This document shows, in pieces, positions 32,032-41,423 of a stretch of 64,000 nucleotides of DNA. Every line of letters starts with the position of its first letter. Position 1 is the stretch's first letter. Source of the DNA: an uncultured Bacteroidales bacterium (lineage in GTDB: Bacteria > Bacteroidota > Bacteroidia > Bacteroidales > P3); the NCBI GenBank assembly GCA_900318175.1, contig ONJQ01000002.1, positions 141,423 through 205,422 of the forward strand, in the 5' to 3' direction. A program made the translations under genes and the position numbers. The notes under the pieces were generated by a model. It did no database searches, was not told where the DNA came from, and worked only from the letters and a program-made list of their open reading frames with translations.

Positions 32032-33306
32032 TCAGTCAATCTTGTCAAAGCCCAAATAGGGGCGCAGGCACTCGGGCATGATAATGCCCTCAGGCGTCTG
32101 GTTGTTCTCTAACAGGGCGGCCACTATGCGGGGCAACGCCAGCGCACTGCCATTGAGCGTATGAGCCAGCTTGGTCTTGCCGTCGCTGTCCTTGAAACGG
32201 AGTTTCATACGGTTGGCCTGGAACGTCTCGAAATTGGAGACGGACGACACTTCGAGCCATTTCTGCTGGGCAGCGCTCCACACCTCAAAGTCGAAAGTCA
32301 TGGCGGAGGTAAAGCTGATGTCGCCACCGCAAAGCTTCAGGATGTGGTATGGGAGTCCCAGTTTGTCCAAAAGCCCGCCAACGTGGCGCTTCATCTCTTC
32401 GAGGGTGTCGTAGCTGCGATCGGGGTGCTCAACAACAACAATTTCCACTTTGCTGAACTCGTGCAGACGGTTCAAGCCGCGCACATCCTTGCCATAGCTG
32501 CCCGCTTCGCGACGGAAACACTCGCTATATCCCACATGGCGGATGGGGAACTGGTCAGCGTTGACAATGACATTGCGGTAGATGTTGGTGATGGGCACCT
32601 CGGCTGTGGGAATCATATAGAATCCATCCAAAGGAATGGCATACATCTGTCCCTCCTTGTCAGGGAGCTGGCCTGTGCCTAATCCTGAGGATTCGTTGAC
32701 CATCAGCGGGGGCATAATCTCTACATATCCAGCGGCTGTGGCCTCATTGAGGAAGAAGTTGATTAAAGCGCGTTGCAGACGTGCGCCTTTACCCTTATAG
32801 ACGGGGAAGCCTGCGCCGGTAATCTTGTTACCCAACTCAAAGTCTACGATGTTGTACTTGGCGCAAAGGTCCCAGTGGGGCAATGCACCATCGGGGAGCT
32901 GGGGTTTGGTACCGAACTCGGCCACCACTACGTTGTCCGCCTCGCTGGTGCCACGCGGCACAGTGATGTGCGGGGCATTGGGCAGGGAGATGAGTTTGGC
33001 GTTGAGGTCTGCATCAACGGCGGCCTGTTGGTCGTCGAGGGCTTTCTCCTGCGCCTTAAGGTCGGCAGTCTGGGCCTTGCGAGCCTCGGCCTCGTCACGT
33101 TTGCCCTGTTTGAAAAGCATGCCTATCTCCTTGGCGATGGCATTCTGTTCTGCCTTGACGGCATCGGCTTTTTGTTGCAACGCACGCCTTTCGGCATCAA
33201 GACGGATGATTTCGGCTATGCGTTCCTCGACGTTTTGTACATTCTTAATCTTGAGGCGTTCGATGATTTCCTCTGTATGTTCCTTAATATATTGCAGTTG
33301 CAGCAT
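32032..33306 (-). CDS. serS: Seryl-tRNA synthetase
   Basis: The 424-residue class II synthetase charges tRNA-Ser. The N-terminal ~110 residues form the long antiparallel coiled coil that binds the tRNA extra arm. The catalytic core shows motif 2 (FRREAGSYGKDVRGLNRLHEF) and motif 3 (NGSALALPRIVAALLENNQ, ending near residue 405). I start at the ATG at 33306, since the longer frame to 33333 begins almost at the promoter. Length and motifs are complete. Confidence 0.95.
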   Translation of the reverse strand: MLQLQYIKEHTEEIIERLKIKNVQNVEERIAEIIRLDAERRALQQKADAVKAEQNAIAKEIGMLFKQGKRDEAEARKAQTADLKAQEKALDDQQAAVDADLNAKLISLPNAPHITVPRGTSEADNVVVAEFGTKPQLPDGALPHWDLCAKYNIVDFELGNKITGAGFPVYKGKGARLQRALINFFLNEATAAGYVEIMPPLMVNESSGLGTGQLPDKEGQMYAIPLDGFYMIPTAEVPITNIYRNVIVNADQFPIRHVGYSECFRREAGSYGKDVRGLNRLHEFSKVEIVVVEHPDRSYDTLEEMKRHVGGLLDKLGLPYHILKLCGGDISFTSAMTFDFEVWSAAQQKWLEVSSVSNFETFQANRMKLRFKDSDGKTKLAHTLNGSALALPRIVAALLENNQTPEGIIMPECLRPYLGFDKID

Positions 33307-33330
33307 AGAATTATTTATTTGTTCGAAGAG

Positions 33331-33338
33331 CAAAGATA
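33331..33338 (-). promoter_or_regulatory. Minus-7 box of serS
   Basis: TATCTTTG on the minus strand, giving a start near 33325 and a leader of about 18 nt to the ATG at 33306. Confidence 0.65.
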
Positions 33339-33503
33339 CACTTTTTTTTTCATTTGCACAGATGTATCTATTCTGGAGATTACATCGCAGCCATTATCGT
33401 CGGTGTATTATCCCTTTGATTCAGGCTGCGACACATCTATAGCATACAAGCGACACCATTGGCTATTATGCCAACAGGTCAGTTCGTGGGTATTGGATGG
33501 GTA

Positions 33504-34220
33504 TCAGTCCTCCAAAGTATCCAACCAGCCAGGATTCTCGGGGGCGTCGAGTTCCTCAACGTTCTCTTCCACAGGCAGCGGAATGGGCTTATCGGGATGG
33601 GGTATACTACGAGGCAGGGGATCTCTGCTGGTATCCTCCGTTTCGGGCTTGGGTTTCTGTGGTTTGTTGGTAAAGATACCTTTAATGGTTTCAAACACCG
33701 ATTCATACCACTTTGGTTGTACCGGATTGGATGACTTTTGCGGGTAAGATAACGTGACAGAGTCAAGCAGGTGACTGCTCTGAACCCACGATGGGACATC
33801 GAAACAGGGACAACTTTTGTTGGAGAGCTGGTTGTGGCCATAGATTTTGAGTGGACCGAAGGCGCGTATGAGCTGTTGAACCAGCTCCAATAGGGCAGCC
33901 CGTTGGGCTGGCGTGCGGGTATCCATGGCCTTTTTGTTGTCCTTATCCATTCCACCGATATAGCAGATACCGATGGAGCCTGTATTGTGTCCGGCAGCGT
34001 GGGCACCGATTTGATTCAGCGGACGGCCAAGATGGATGCTGCCATCAAGGTGGATGACATAGTGATAGCCGATGTCAACCCACCCATTTTTGAGGTGCAT
34101 TTTGCGTATTTGTTCTACGGTCACGTCGCGCCCTTCTGGGGTTGCCGAGCAGTGTAGCACAAGCGTGTCTATGCGGCGCATACCGGCCGGAATGTTGAAA
34201 TTGAAATTTGCGTACTGCAT
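33504..34220 (-). CDS. N-acetylmuramoyl-L-alanine amidase (Amidase_2 type)
   Basis: The 238-residue protein opens with the Amidase_2/PGRP fold: LVLHCSATPEGRDVTV (zinc His at about 24), YHYVIHLDGSIHLGRP, AHAAGHNTGSIGICYIGG and a late zinc site in GHNQLSNKSCPCFDVP (about 134-150). It would cut the bond between MurNAc and L-Ala in peptidoglycan. There is no signal peptide. The C-terminal ~80 residues are Pro/Glu-rich and look disordered. The arrangement resembles phage-type lysis amidases domesticated in many Bacteroidota, but no other phage gene is nearby. Confidence 0.85.
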   Translation of the reverse strand: MQYANFNFNIPAGMRRIDTLVLHCSATPEGRDVTVEQIRKMHLKNGWVDIGYHYVIHLDGSIHLGRPLNQIGAHAAGHNTGSIGICYIGGMDKDNKKAMDTRTPAQRAALLELVQQLIRAFGPLKIYGHNQLSNKSCPCFDVPSWVQSSHLLDSVTLSYPQKSSNPVQPKWYESVFETIKGIFTNKPQKPKPETEDTSRDPLPRSIPHPDKPIPLPVEENVEELDAPENPGWLDTLED

Positions 34221-34264
34221 AATGTTTTGTTTTTAGGATTTATAAATATAACTGACAATAAGGA

Positions 34265-35602
34265 CTATTTTCCGATGCAAAAACGGGAGAAGATGGTGCC
34301 GAGGATTTCATCAGAGGTCACTTGGCCGGTGATGGTGCCCAGATGGTGAAGGGCATCGCGGAGGTCTATTGCTACAAGGTCGGCAGGGGTGTTTGTGTCC
34401 AACCCTTTCGACACTTCGTTGAGGGCTGCAGACACCCTGCGCAGCGCCTCGCAGTGACGCAGGTTGGTGAGCATTACCCCCTCGGTATTGTCCATACGCT
34501 TTCGCACAGCCTCCACTATGCTTTGCTTCAGTTGGTCCAGTCCAAGGCCTGTCCGGGCTGAGATGGCTATCCCTGAAGGATAGGGGGGCGGGACAAGGTC
34601 AGCCTTGTTGTGGACAACGAACATAATCTTGTCCTCCTGAGGGATGCCCTCCAAATGATGTTTCACCTCCTCTAAGAACGACTCCTCGGAAGGTTCCGAG
34701 GCATCCCGCACAAAGAGTATGACGGTTGCCTCGCGCACAGACTTGATGGCACGTTCCAAGCCGATGGCCTCGATGGGGTCGTCGCTTTGGCGCAACCCTG
34801 CGGTATCGATAAAGCGGAAGGCAAGTCCATCAAGGGTGAGAGTCTCCTCGATTGTGTCGCGAGTAGTGCCGGGGATGGGACTGACAATGGCACGGTCGTC
34901 GGCCAACAGGGCATTAAGGAGGGACGATTTACCCACGTTGGGGCGCCCCACAATGGCCACAGGGATGCCCCGCTTGATGGCATTGCCCAACGAGAAGGAG
35001 TTCACTAACCGGGACACACTTGTCTGCAACTCGGTCACAAGAGTGCGCAACTGCCCACGGTCGGCAAATTCCACGTCCTCGTCACTAAAATCCAGTTCCA
35101 ACTCAAGCAAGGAGGTCAAATCAACCAACTTTTGCCGCAACTGATCCAAGGTCTGTGCATAGCCTCCACGCAACTGGCTCACGGCCAGCCGATGAGACGC
35201 TGCATTTGTGCTGTCTATAAGGTCGGCCACCGCCTCGGCCTGGCTCAGGTTCAGCCGGCCTGAAAGAAATGCCTGACGGGTAAACTCGCCTGGCTCTGCC
35301 AAACGGGCACCGCTGCCCATCAGGGCTTGCAGCAAGGACTGCTGAACGAAAAGCGAGCCATGGCAGGAGAACTCAACCGTGTCCAACCCTGTGTAGGAAT
35401 GGGGGGCATGGAAACAGGTAACCACAACCTCGTCCACTAACGTGTCGTCCACTCGGAACGGAGTGAAACGCGTTGTCTTCCCTTCGGAGGGGAGCTTTAC
35501 ATGGCGTGCTGCAATGGTGAAAGCATCCGGTCCCGACAGTCTAATCACGGCTATGCCCCCGCGCCCAGGAGGGGTTGATATGGCAACAATAGTTGAATTC
35601 AT
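34265..35602 (-). CDS. mnmE: tRNA uridine-34 modification GTPase MnmE
   Basis: The 445-residue GTPase works with MnmG to add carboxymethylaminomethyl groups to wobble uridine of tRNAs. The N-terminal folate-binding TrmE domain starts IVAISTPPGRGGIAVIRLSG. A helical domain contains the inserted G domain: G1 GRPNVGKSS near residue 220, G3 DTAGLR near 270 and G4-like NKAD near 335. The C-terminal catalytic motif is intact (FCIGK at the end). Length is normal. Its promoter box is at 35721-35728. Confidence 0.95.
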   Translation of the reverse strand: MNSTIVAISTPPGRGGIAVIRLSGPDAFTIAARHVKLPSEGKTTRFTPFRVDDTLVDEVVVTCFHAPHSYTGLDTVEFSCHGSLFVQQSLLQALMGSGARLAEPGEFTRQAFLSGRLNLSQAEAVADLIDSTNAASHRLAVSQLRGGYAQTLDQLRQKLVDLTSLLELELDFSDEDVEFADRGQLRTLVTELQTSVSRLVNSFSLGNAIKRGIPVAIVGRPNVGKSSLLNALLADDRAIVSPIPGTTRDTIEETLTLDGLAFRFIDTAGLRQSDDPIEAIGLERAIKSVREATVILFVRDASEPSEESFLEEVKHHLEGIPQEDKIMFVVHNKADLVPPPYPSGIAISARTGLGLDQLKQSIVEAVRKRMDNTEGVMLTNLRHCEALRRVSAALNEVSKGLDTNTPADLVAIDLRDALHHLGTITGQVTSDEILGTIFSRFCIGK

Positions 35603-35720
35603 TTAACAATACAAAATATCAATTTTCACTTTTCACCGAAACTTGGCAGTCCGCGCAGAATACTTGGTTTCAACAACTTCACAGAGCGAAACTAACAAAA
35701 ACGCAGCCAAGCCCTTATTG

Positions 35721-35728
35721 CAAATATA
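35721..35728 (-). promoter_or_regulatory. Minus-7 box of mnmE
   Basis: TATATTTG on the minus strand, implying a leader of about 113 nt to the ATG at 35602. Confidence 0.55.
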
Positions 35729-36050
35729 CATTTTTTTTTGAGAAAAAAGACTTTTTTGCTCACGGCCTTCGAAGTGCCATGTCGTCAAATTGATTCACAT
35801 CAAGCCAGCCACAACGGTGTTCCAGTAGCGACGTTCCCCCTCGGCAGGGAGTACAATGGGCGCAAAGGTGAGTGACCTCCTTGCCATAGAACAGCTTGTC
35901 CTATTAAGGATTGAAAATCCTTATAATAACTTGTTTTGCGGCAGATTTCAAATCTGCAGAAACTGAGAACAACCTACGTGACGTAGGCAAATAGAAGGTG
36001 TTATTGTGTAAACGTGCTAATCCTTGAATCGATTAGCGAATTCACGCTTT
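35729..36050. repeat. Gene-free stretch with a double-hairpin repeat
   Basis: Two adjacent hairpins stand out: AAGGATT-GAA-AATCCTT at 35906-35922 and GCAGATTT-C-AAATCTGC at 35941-35957. Paired elements of this kind look like interspersed repeats. The rest of the stretch holds no gene. Confidence 0.55.
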
Positions 36051-36521
36051 TTATTTTTCAATCCCCAAGTGTTCTGCGGCCTCTTCGTCTGTAAGCCCAA
36101 GGTCATTCTTGATTTTATACATGTTGGGGTAGGACAAAAAGAGCAGCAAGATGAGGAGAATCGTAATCATCAGGAGCGCAGTGTCTGACATAAGGACGAT
36201 GAGCACGCACTCAATCACCACGATGGCCAAGGTCCCTCTGTAAAGAGATGAGATGTAGGCTGCATAGCCTTGAATCTTCTGTTCAAAGCTGTCCAACTGG
36301 CGCAACCGCGGCGTAGTCTTGCGGATAGTCATCAGGGCCATGGCCACTGCCAGCACTGCAAGTATCGTGCCAGCAATAAGCATCCATCTGGCCACCTGTG
36401 GCTGCTGGTAGCTGACGTGCCAAGGACTGAAATGGAAAATGACAACAATAAGCACAGCCCCGATTGAGCCATAGAGACCCCAATTGGCCGTGCGACGAAT
36501 TTTTCGAATAAGAGCGTTCAT
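36051..36521 (-). CDS. Hypothetical four-helix membrane protein
   Basis: The 156-residue protein has four hydrophobic segments arranged in two pairs, at about 15-32, 44-63, 94-112 and 114-131. A charged cytoplasmic loop lies between the pairs (RKTTPRLRQLDSFEQKI). The soluble C-terminal tail (KNDLGLTDEEAAEHLGIEK) is the most conserved-looking part. No known family. It is downstream of uvrA on the same strand, 120 bp away. Confidence 0.65.
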   Translation of the reverse strand: MNALIRKIRRTANWGLYGSIGAVLIVVIFHFSPWHVSYQQPQVARWMLIAGTILAVLAVAMALMTIRKTTPRLRQLDSFEQKIQGYAAYISSLYRGTLAIVVIECVLIVLMSDTALLMITILLILLLFLSYPNMYKIKNDLGLTDEEAAEHLGIEK

Positions 36522-36641
36522 TGAAATTATATATTAAAATTAATATTGTGGTGTCATGTTTGAGGATAACGAAGCTTCACATTAATAAACAACCATTTAT
36601 CTTTGGGTACTATCTTATCACATACTCTGTTTTCTAATTGT

Positions 36642-39467
36642 TTATTTTTCCCCTTCCAGTTTCTCCCTCAAGAAACGTGCTGTGTAGGACTCGGGGCACT
36701 TCACCAAATCCTCCGGCGTTCCGGCAAAGACCACACGTCCGCCGTCGCGTCCCCCTTCGGGGCCCATGTCTATCACCCAGTCCGCCACCTTGATAATGTC
36801 CGGATGATGCTCAATCACAACGATGCTGTGCCCTCGCTCTATCAGGCTGTCGAAAGCCGCCAAGAGTTTCTGTATGTCATGGAAATGGAGTCCCGTCGAA
36901 GGCTCGTCGAAGATAAAGAGCTTGGGGTTTGCAGCCTCGCCGCGTATCAGGTACGAGGCCAGCTTCACCCTCTGCGCCTCTCCGCCGCTCAGCGAGCTGG
37001 AGCTCTGGCCCAGTTTCAGATAGCCCAGTCCCACATCCTGCAATGGCTTCAGGCGGGCGAGAATAGAGGCATGACCTTCGAAGAATTCAATAGCCTGATT
37101 CACCGTCATGTCCAACACCTGCGAGATATTCATCCCGTTGTACGTCACCTCCAAAGTCTCCTCCTTGAAGCGCGTCCCGTGGCACTCCTCACACACCAAG
37201 TGCAAGTCAGCCATAAACTGCATCCCTACGGTGACGTAGCCCTCGCCCTCGCACACCTCGCAACGTCCACCCTCCGTGTTGAAGGAGAAATAGCCCGGCT
37301 TGTAGCCGCGCGCTTTAGCCAACGGCTGGGAGGCATAGAGCTGGCGAATCTCGTCGTAGGCCTTCATATAAGTGGCAGGGTTGCTGCGCGTAGAGCGCCC
37401 TATGGGGTTCTGGTCCACCAGCTCCACACCGCTGATGCGGCTCAGGTCGCCCGACACTCCGGCGCACTTCCCTATATACTCCGCCGAGCCGTCAAAACGC
37501 CTCTGCAGCACATCGTACAGCACCTGCTTCACCAAGCTCGTCTTTCCAGACCCGCTTACACCCGTCACCACCGTCAGCACTCCCAGCGGGAAGTCCACAT
37601 CCACCAAGTGCAAATTGTTGCAATATGCGCCGTGGATGCTGATGCGGTCCCGCCACGGTCGGCGCGACCCTGGCAGCGGAATGCGCTTCTTGCCCAACAA
37701 GTATTGCGCCGTCAGCGACTCTGCCGGGGCCTTCTCCACCAGCTCCTGCGGTGTGCCGGCAAAGACCACCTCGCCACCCAAGCGTCCTGCTCCGGGGCCG
37801 ATGTCAATGATATAGTCAGCTGCACGCATGATGTCCTCGTCGTGTTCCACCACAATCACCGTGTTGCCCAAATCGCGCAACCGTTTCAGCACGCCTATCA
37901 GGCGGTCCGTGTCGCGCGAATGCAAACCGATGGAAGGCTCGTCGAGAATATACATGCTACCCACCAACGAGCTTCCCAACGAAGTGGCCAAATTGATGCG
38001 CTGCGACTCGCCGCCGCTCAGGCTGTTGGACAGTCGTCCAAGCGTCAAGTAGCCCAGACCCACATCCAGCAGGTAGGCCACACGGCTCTTCAACTCCTTC
38101 AGCAGCCGGCCTACCACCTGCTGCTCATGCTCTGTCAGCACCTTTGGCATCTCCCCCTCCTTGGGTGTTTCCGTCTCCGGCTGTGTGATGCTCTCCAACC
38201 AGGCTGCAAAATCCTCAGCCGGCATCTCCAGCAACTCTGTGATGGAGCGTCCGCAGACCTTCACATACCCGGCATCCTTCCTCAGCCTCGTGCCGTCGCA
38301 GTCCGGGCAGGTAGTCTTGCCGCGGTAGCGTGAGAGCATCACGCGATATTGTATCTTGTAGCCCTGGCTCTCGACCCATTTAAAAAAGCCGTCGAGGCCC
38401 TCCCACTGGCCTTTGCCGTGCCACAGCACAGCCCGCTGCTTGGCGGTCAGCTCGCAGTAAGGCGTATGGATGGGGAAATCGAGTTTTACCGACATGCGTA
38501 TCAGGTGGTCCTTCCACTCGCTCATCTTGTCCCCTCGCCAGCACACCACCGCGTCGTCATAGATGGACAGGCTCTTGTTCGGCACCACCAAATCTTCGCT
38601 GATGCCCATCACATTCCCGTAGCCGCCGCACGTGGGGCAGGCACCATACGGGTTGTTGAAACTAAAGAAATTAGGGTTCGGCTTCTCAAAGGACATGCCG
38701 TCCGCCTCAAAGCGGTTGCTGAACTGCCGTTCGTTCACCGTCCCGTCAGCCTCCTCCGTGTGGACCATGCAGCTGCCTCGACCTTCAAAGAAAGCCGTCT
38801 GCACCGACTCCGCCACGCGGGCGGACTGGTCGTCGTCGCCACGGTGCACCCGGATGCGGTCCACCACCAGCGTCACGCCCTCCTCATCTTCGGCCCCCGA
38901 GGCAAGGTAATCCTCGATACGCACTATGGTTCCCTTCACAGCAATACGCACAAAACCCTCCTGAAGCAGCATCTCCAGCTGAGGACGCAGTGCATGCTCC
39001 TCGTCCCGAAGCAAAGGGGCGAAAAGCGTCACCCGCGTACCCTCCTCGTGGCTGAAGACATAGTCCACCACATCGCTCACCGAGTGGCGTTTCACCTCCA
39101 CGCCGCTCACCGGCGAGTAGGTGCGGCCTATGCGGGCATACAACAATTTCAGATACTCGTACAACTCCGTCTGAGTGCCCACCGTCGAGCGCGGATTGTT
39201 CGTGTTCACCTTCTGCTCAATGGCCACTGCCGGCGAAATATTCTCAATCAAATCCACCTCCGGCTTGGCCATGCGGCCAAGGAACTGGCGTGCATAGCTC
39301 GACAAGCTTTCTACATAGCGCCGCTGCCCCTCGGCATACAGCGTGTCGAAAGCCAGGCTCGACTTGCCCGACCCGCTCAATCCCGTTATCACCACAAACT
39401 TCCCTTGCGGTATATCCACCGATACATTCTTCAAATTATTCACCCTCGCACCGTGTATCCTAATCAT
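36642..39467 (-). CDS. uvrA: Excinuclease ABC subunit A
   Basis: The 941-residue DNA-damage recognition ATPase of nucleotide excision repair carries two ABC modules. The first Walker A is GLSGSGKSS at 29-37; the second is GVSGSGKTSLVKQVL near 640. The first signature is LSGGESQRINLA and the second SLSGGEAQRVKLASYL. Zinc-finger cysteines appear as CPTCGGYG, CPDCDGTRL and the C-terminal CEVCEGEGYV...CEECHGTRF. Everything expected is present and the length is standard. A promoter box lies at 39616-39623. Confidence 0.96.
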   Translation of the reverse strand: MIRIHGARVNNLKNVSVDIPQGKFVVITGLSGSGKSSLAFDTLYAEGQRRYVESLSSYARQFLGRMAKPEVDLIENISPAVAIEQKVNTNNPRSTVGTQTELYEYLKLLYARIGRTYSPVSGVEVKRHSVSDVVDYVFSHEEGTRVTLFAPLLRDEEHALRPQLEMLLQEGFVRIAVKGTIVRIEDYLASGAEDEEGVTLVVDRIRVHRGDDDQSARVAESVQTAFFEGRGSCMVHTEEADGTVNERQFSNRFEADGMSFEKPNPNFFSFNNPYGACPTCGGYGNVMGISEDLVVPNKSLSIYDDAVVCWRGDKMSEWKDHLIRMSVKLDFPIHTPYCELTAKQRAVLWHGKGQWEGLDGFFKWVESQGYKIQYRVMLSRYRGKTTCPDCDGTRLRKDAGYVKVCGRSITELLEMPAEDFAAWLESITQPETETPKEGEMPKVLTEHEQQVVGRLLKELKSRVAYLLDVGLGYLTLGRLSNSLSGGESQRINLATSLGSSLVGSMYILDEPSIGLHSRDTDRLIGVLKRLRDLGNTVIVVEHDEDIMRAADYIIDIGPGAGRLGGEVVFAGTPQELVEKAPAESLTAQYLLGKKRIPLPGSRRPWRDRISIHGAYCNNLHLVDVDFPLGVLTVVTGVSGSGKTSLVKQVLYDVLQRRFDGSAEYIGKCAGVSGDLSRISGVELVDQNPIGRSTRSNPATYMKAYDEIRQLYASQPLAKARGYKPGYFSFNTEGGRCEVCEGEGYVTVGMQFMADLHLVCEECHGTRFKEETLEVTYNGMNISQVLDMTVNQAIEFFEGHASILARLKPLQDVGLGYLKLGQSSSSLSGGEAQRVKLASYLIRGEAANPKLFIFDEPSTGLHFHDIQKLLAAFDSLIERGHSIVVIEHHPDIIKVADWVIDMGPEGGRDGGRVVFAGTPEDLVKCPESYTARFLREKLEGEK

Positions 39468-39615
39468 CGTTGAATTTAATAATTAACAATAAAAAAATAA
39501 TTCTGCATCATTAGTACGCATGACAGTTCACCGCTTTCATTACCTGCAGCGGTTCGCCGTCAATCATCACAGCGTTAGGCTCTTCACCCCGCAGGGCTTC
39601 AGCCTCCCGCCAATG

Positions 39616-39623
39616 CAAAAATA
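39616..39623 (-). promoter_or_regulatory. Minus-7 box upstream of uvrA
   Basis: TATTTTTG on the minus strand, about 150 bases before the uvrA ATG. A second match, TAACTTTG, is at 39661-39668. Confidence 0.5.
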
Positions 39624-39708
39624 CACAAAAAGTTTGATAACGCAAAATAATATGGCGGCACAAAGTTAGTATGATGGTTGTGATTTTTGTTTGTCGACGC
39701 GTTTCTTG

Positions 39709-39834
39709 TTACTCTCTCCAGCCTCGCTTTTTTCTCAAGTAGTTGTGTTTCTTGATGAAACTCATCTGGCCTCTCTGGGGGGCAATCGTTCCATAGGCCT
39801 TCTTCCACTCGTTATAGGTCAGTTTCCTAACATT
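39709..39834 (-). pseudogene. C-terminal fragment of an unidentified gene
   Basis: On the minus strand a frame runs KLTYNEWKKAYGTIAPQRG, continues QMSFIKKHNYLRKKRGWRE and ends at a TAA at 39709-39711. The balanced charged/aromatic composition looks like a real C-terminus. Upstream the frame is closed by a TGA inside the 39815-39873 repeat and there is no start codon. It is probably a gene remnant cut off at the repeat. I do not recognise the family. Confidence 0.4.
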
Positions 39835-39873
39835 TGTTCCTCATTTGTTCCTCTCTCGGAGGAACAAATGAGG
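39815..39873. repeat. Dispersed 38-bp repeat, copy 2, ending in a 15-bp hairpin
   Basis: Bases 39815-39852 match 6777-6814 at 35 of 38 positions. Here the last part forms a perfect hairpin, CCTCATTTGTTCCTC (39839-39853) with its reverse complement at 39859-39873. The remainder of the gap from uvrA to the next gene (39468-40036) shows nothing else besides the promoters and the fragment at 39709. Confidence 0.65.
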
Positions 39874-40008
39874 TAGGAGAGAATTGCGAGTGACCGACAG
39901 CGAGTGGAGGAACAGCTAAGCGGCACCGCCGAGCGATAGGCGATGGAGGAAGGGGCCGGTAGCGGCGGGCAGTCTGCAAATAATAGTTGCGGAATGGCAA
40001 AAAATGCG

Positions 40009-40016
40009 TATCTTTG
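40009..40016 (+). promoter_or_regulatory. Minus-7 box of the O-antigen ligase gene
   Basis: TATCTTTG matches TAnnTTTG. It lies downstream of the first in-frame ATG (40004), so the true start must be the ATG at 40037. Confidence 0.65.
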
Positions 40017-40036
40017 CAAAACCAATTATTGAACCG

Positions 40037-41299
40037 ATGAAGAAGAAAATAACCAATCTGTTTGCCGGGCTGCCATGGTATGACGCAGCGGAATACGGCG
40101 CCATGATACTCATCACACTTACTGTTCCAATAGCCTGGAGCATAGGGGTGTGGAGTCTCATCATGCTCTGCCTTGCCACCCTGGTAAAGTGCATTCAACG
40201 CCGCCGCGTAGGCAACAGCTGCCTGAGCCGCGGGGGAAGGGCCGGCCTGTGGCTGATGATTGCCTACTTTGCGTTGAGCGCCGTCTCGGCGTTGTGGAGC
40301 AGCCAGCCCGCCGAGGCTTGGGAGCGGGCGGCATTGATGCTGCCCATGCTGGCATTGCCGTTGGCGATGCTGCTGACCGACACGGCTTATCTGAAACAAC
40401 GCCATACCGACGCGCTTGTCTTCCTGCTGGCAGGGGTGCTGACCGTGCGCTTTGCTGTGATGGCGGTGCGGGCCATCGTCCGCTACCTGATGGGCACCCC
40501 ACCCAGTTTGCTGATTGACTTCCACTTCGACCCGTTGCACCACAACTATTTGGCCCTGTATCTTATCACCGCCATCGCCCTGCTCTACGTCGTGGTGGAG
40601 CGGAACTGGCACCGTGTGGACTGGCGCCGCTGGCGTTGGGTCGTTGTGGCGGACATGGCGCTGCTGGCGGGCTACATGGTCATCATGGGTTCCCGCTCAG
40701 GCCTGGTAATCTTGGCAATGGTGGCTGTGGCATGTCTGGCCCATCTGGCCTTGGTGCGCAAGCGGTGGGGTGTGGCGGCTGTGGCGGCAGGACTCCTCGT
40801 CGTCGGGGTTGGAGCCACCTATCTGGCCGCACCGAAACTCTACTGGCGTATTGTCTATTCTGCCGAGAAGATGCTGGCCGGTGAGCCCGGCGACGGACGG
40901 CAGGTGATGTGGCAATGCGGGATGGAGCTGGTGAAGGAACGGCCGCTGACGGGCTGGGGAAGCGACGGCTATTGGCCCGAACTGCGGGAGCGATACCGCG
41001 CCCACGACTTTGCCGAAGGCTACGAGCCTGAACGCTACAACACACATAACCAATATCTCGAAACGCTGCTTATGACCGGCAGCGTGGGGCTGGCCGTGCT
41101 GCTGATGATGGTGTTGGTCCCAGCGGTGGCATCGTGCTGCAAACCCCGCCGCAATTTGCCCATGGTGCTGTTCACCATCGTCTACGGAGGATTCTTGATG
41201 TTCGAGGTGATGTTTGGCCGACAGATGGGTCTGCTCTTCATTTGCTGGTGGTATGGGCTGCTGTTGGCCGCAAGAGGCACTGAGACAGCGAAAAAATGA
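40037..41299 (+). CDS. O-antigen ligase family protein (Wzy_C/WaaL type)
   Basis: The 420-residue membrane protein has about ten to twelve helices and one large periplasmic loop. The loop holds DGRQVMWQCGMELVKERPLTGWGSDGYW and a HNQYLETLLMTG motif, both typical of the Wzy_C (PF04932) family. GSRSGLVILAM is the conserved helix start before the loop. Such proteins ligate O-antigen to lipid A-core or polymerise it; sequence does not separate the two. The start is set by the promoter. It precedes the sugar-nucleotide operon, which has its own promoter. Confidence 0.87.
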   Translation: MKKKITNLFAGLPWYDAAEYGAMILITLTVPIAWSIGVWSLIMLCLATLVKCIQRRRVGNSCLSRGGRAGLWLMIAYFALSAVSALWSSQPAEAWERAALMLPMLALPLAMLLTDTAYLKQRHTDALVFLLAGVLTVRFAVMAVRAIVRYLMGTPPSLLIDFHFDPLHHNYLALYLITAIALLYVVVERNWHRVDWRRWRWVVVADMALLAGYMVIMGSRSGLVILAMVAVACLAHLALVRKRWGVAAVAAGLLVVGVGATYLAAPKLYWRIVYSAEKMLAGEPGDGRQVMWQCGMELVKERPLTGWGSDGYWPELRERYRAHDFAEGYEPERYNTHNQYLETLLMTGSVGLAVLLMMVLVPAVASCCKPRRNLPMVLFTIVYGGFLMFEVMFGRQMGLLFICWWYGLLLAARGTETAKK

Positions 41300-41340
41300 G
41301 CCACAATAAATGTTTTTATTGGTAAACGGAAAAAAAAGTG

Positions 41341-41348
41341 TATCTTTG
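41341..41348 (+). promoter_or_regulatory. Minus-7 box of the polysaccharide operon
   Basis: TATCTTTG, 76 bases before the ATG at 41424. No further strong box is seen until 51 kb, so it may drive seven genes. Confidence 0.65.
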
Positions 41349-41423
41349 CAAATTAAACTATTCTGCATAATTGAATCGGAAAAAGAAAATAATATAATAT
41401 AAAATATAATATCACAGCATTTT

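Noticed and set aside
33504-34220. Prophage remnant around the amidase gene
   Set aside because: The amidase is phage-like in type, but neighbours are serS and mnmE and no other phage gene is present.
36603-38333. 576-codon and following 374-codon plus-strand frames
   Set aside because: Antisense of uvrA, which is complete and unambiguous.
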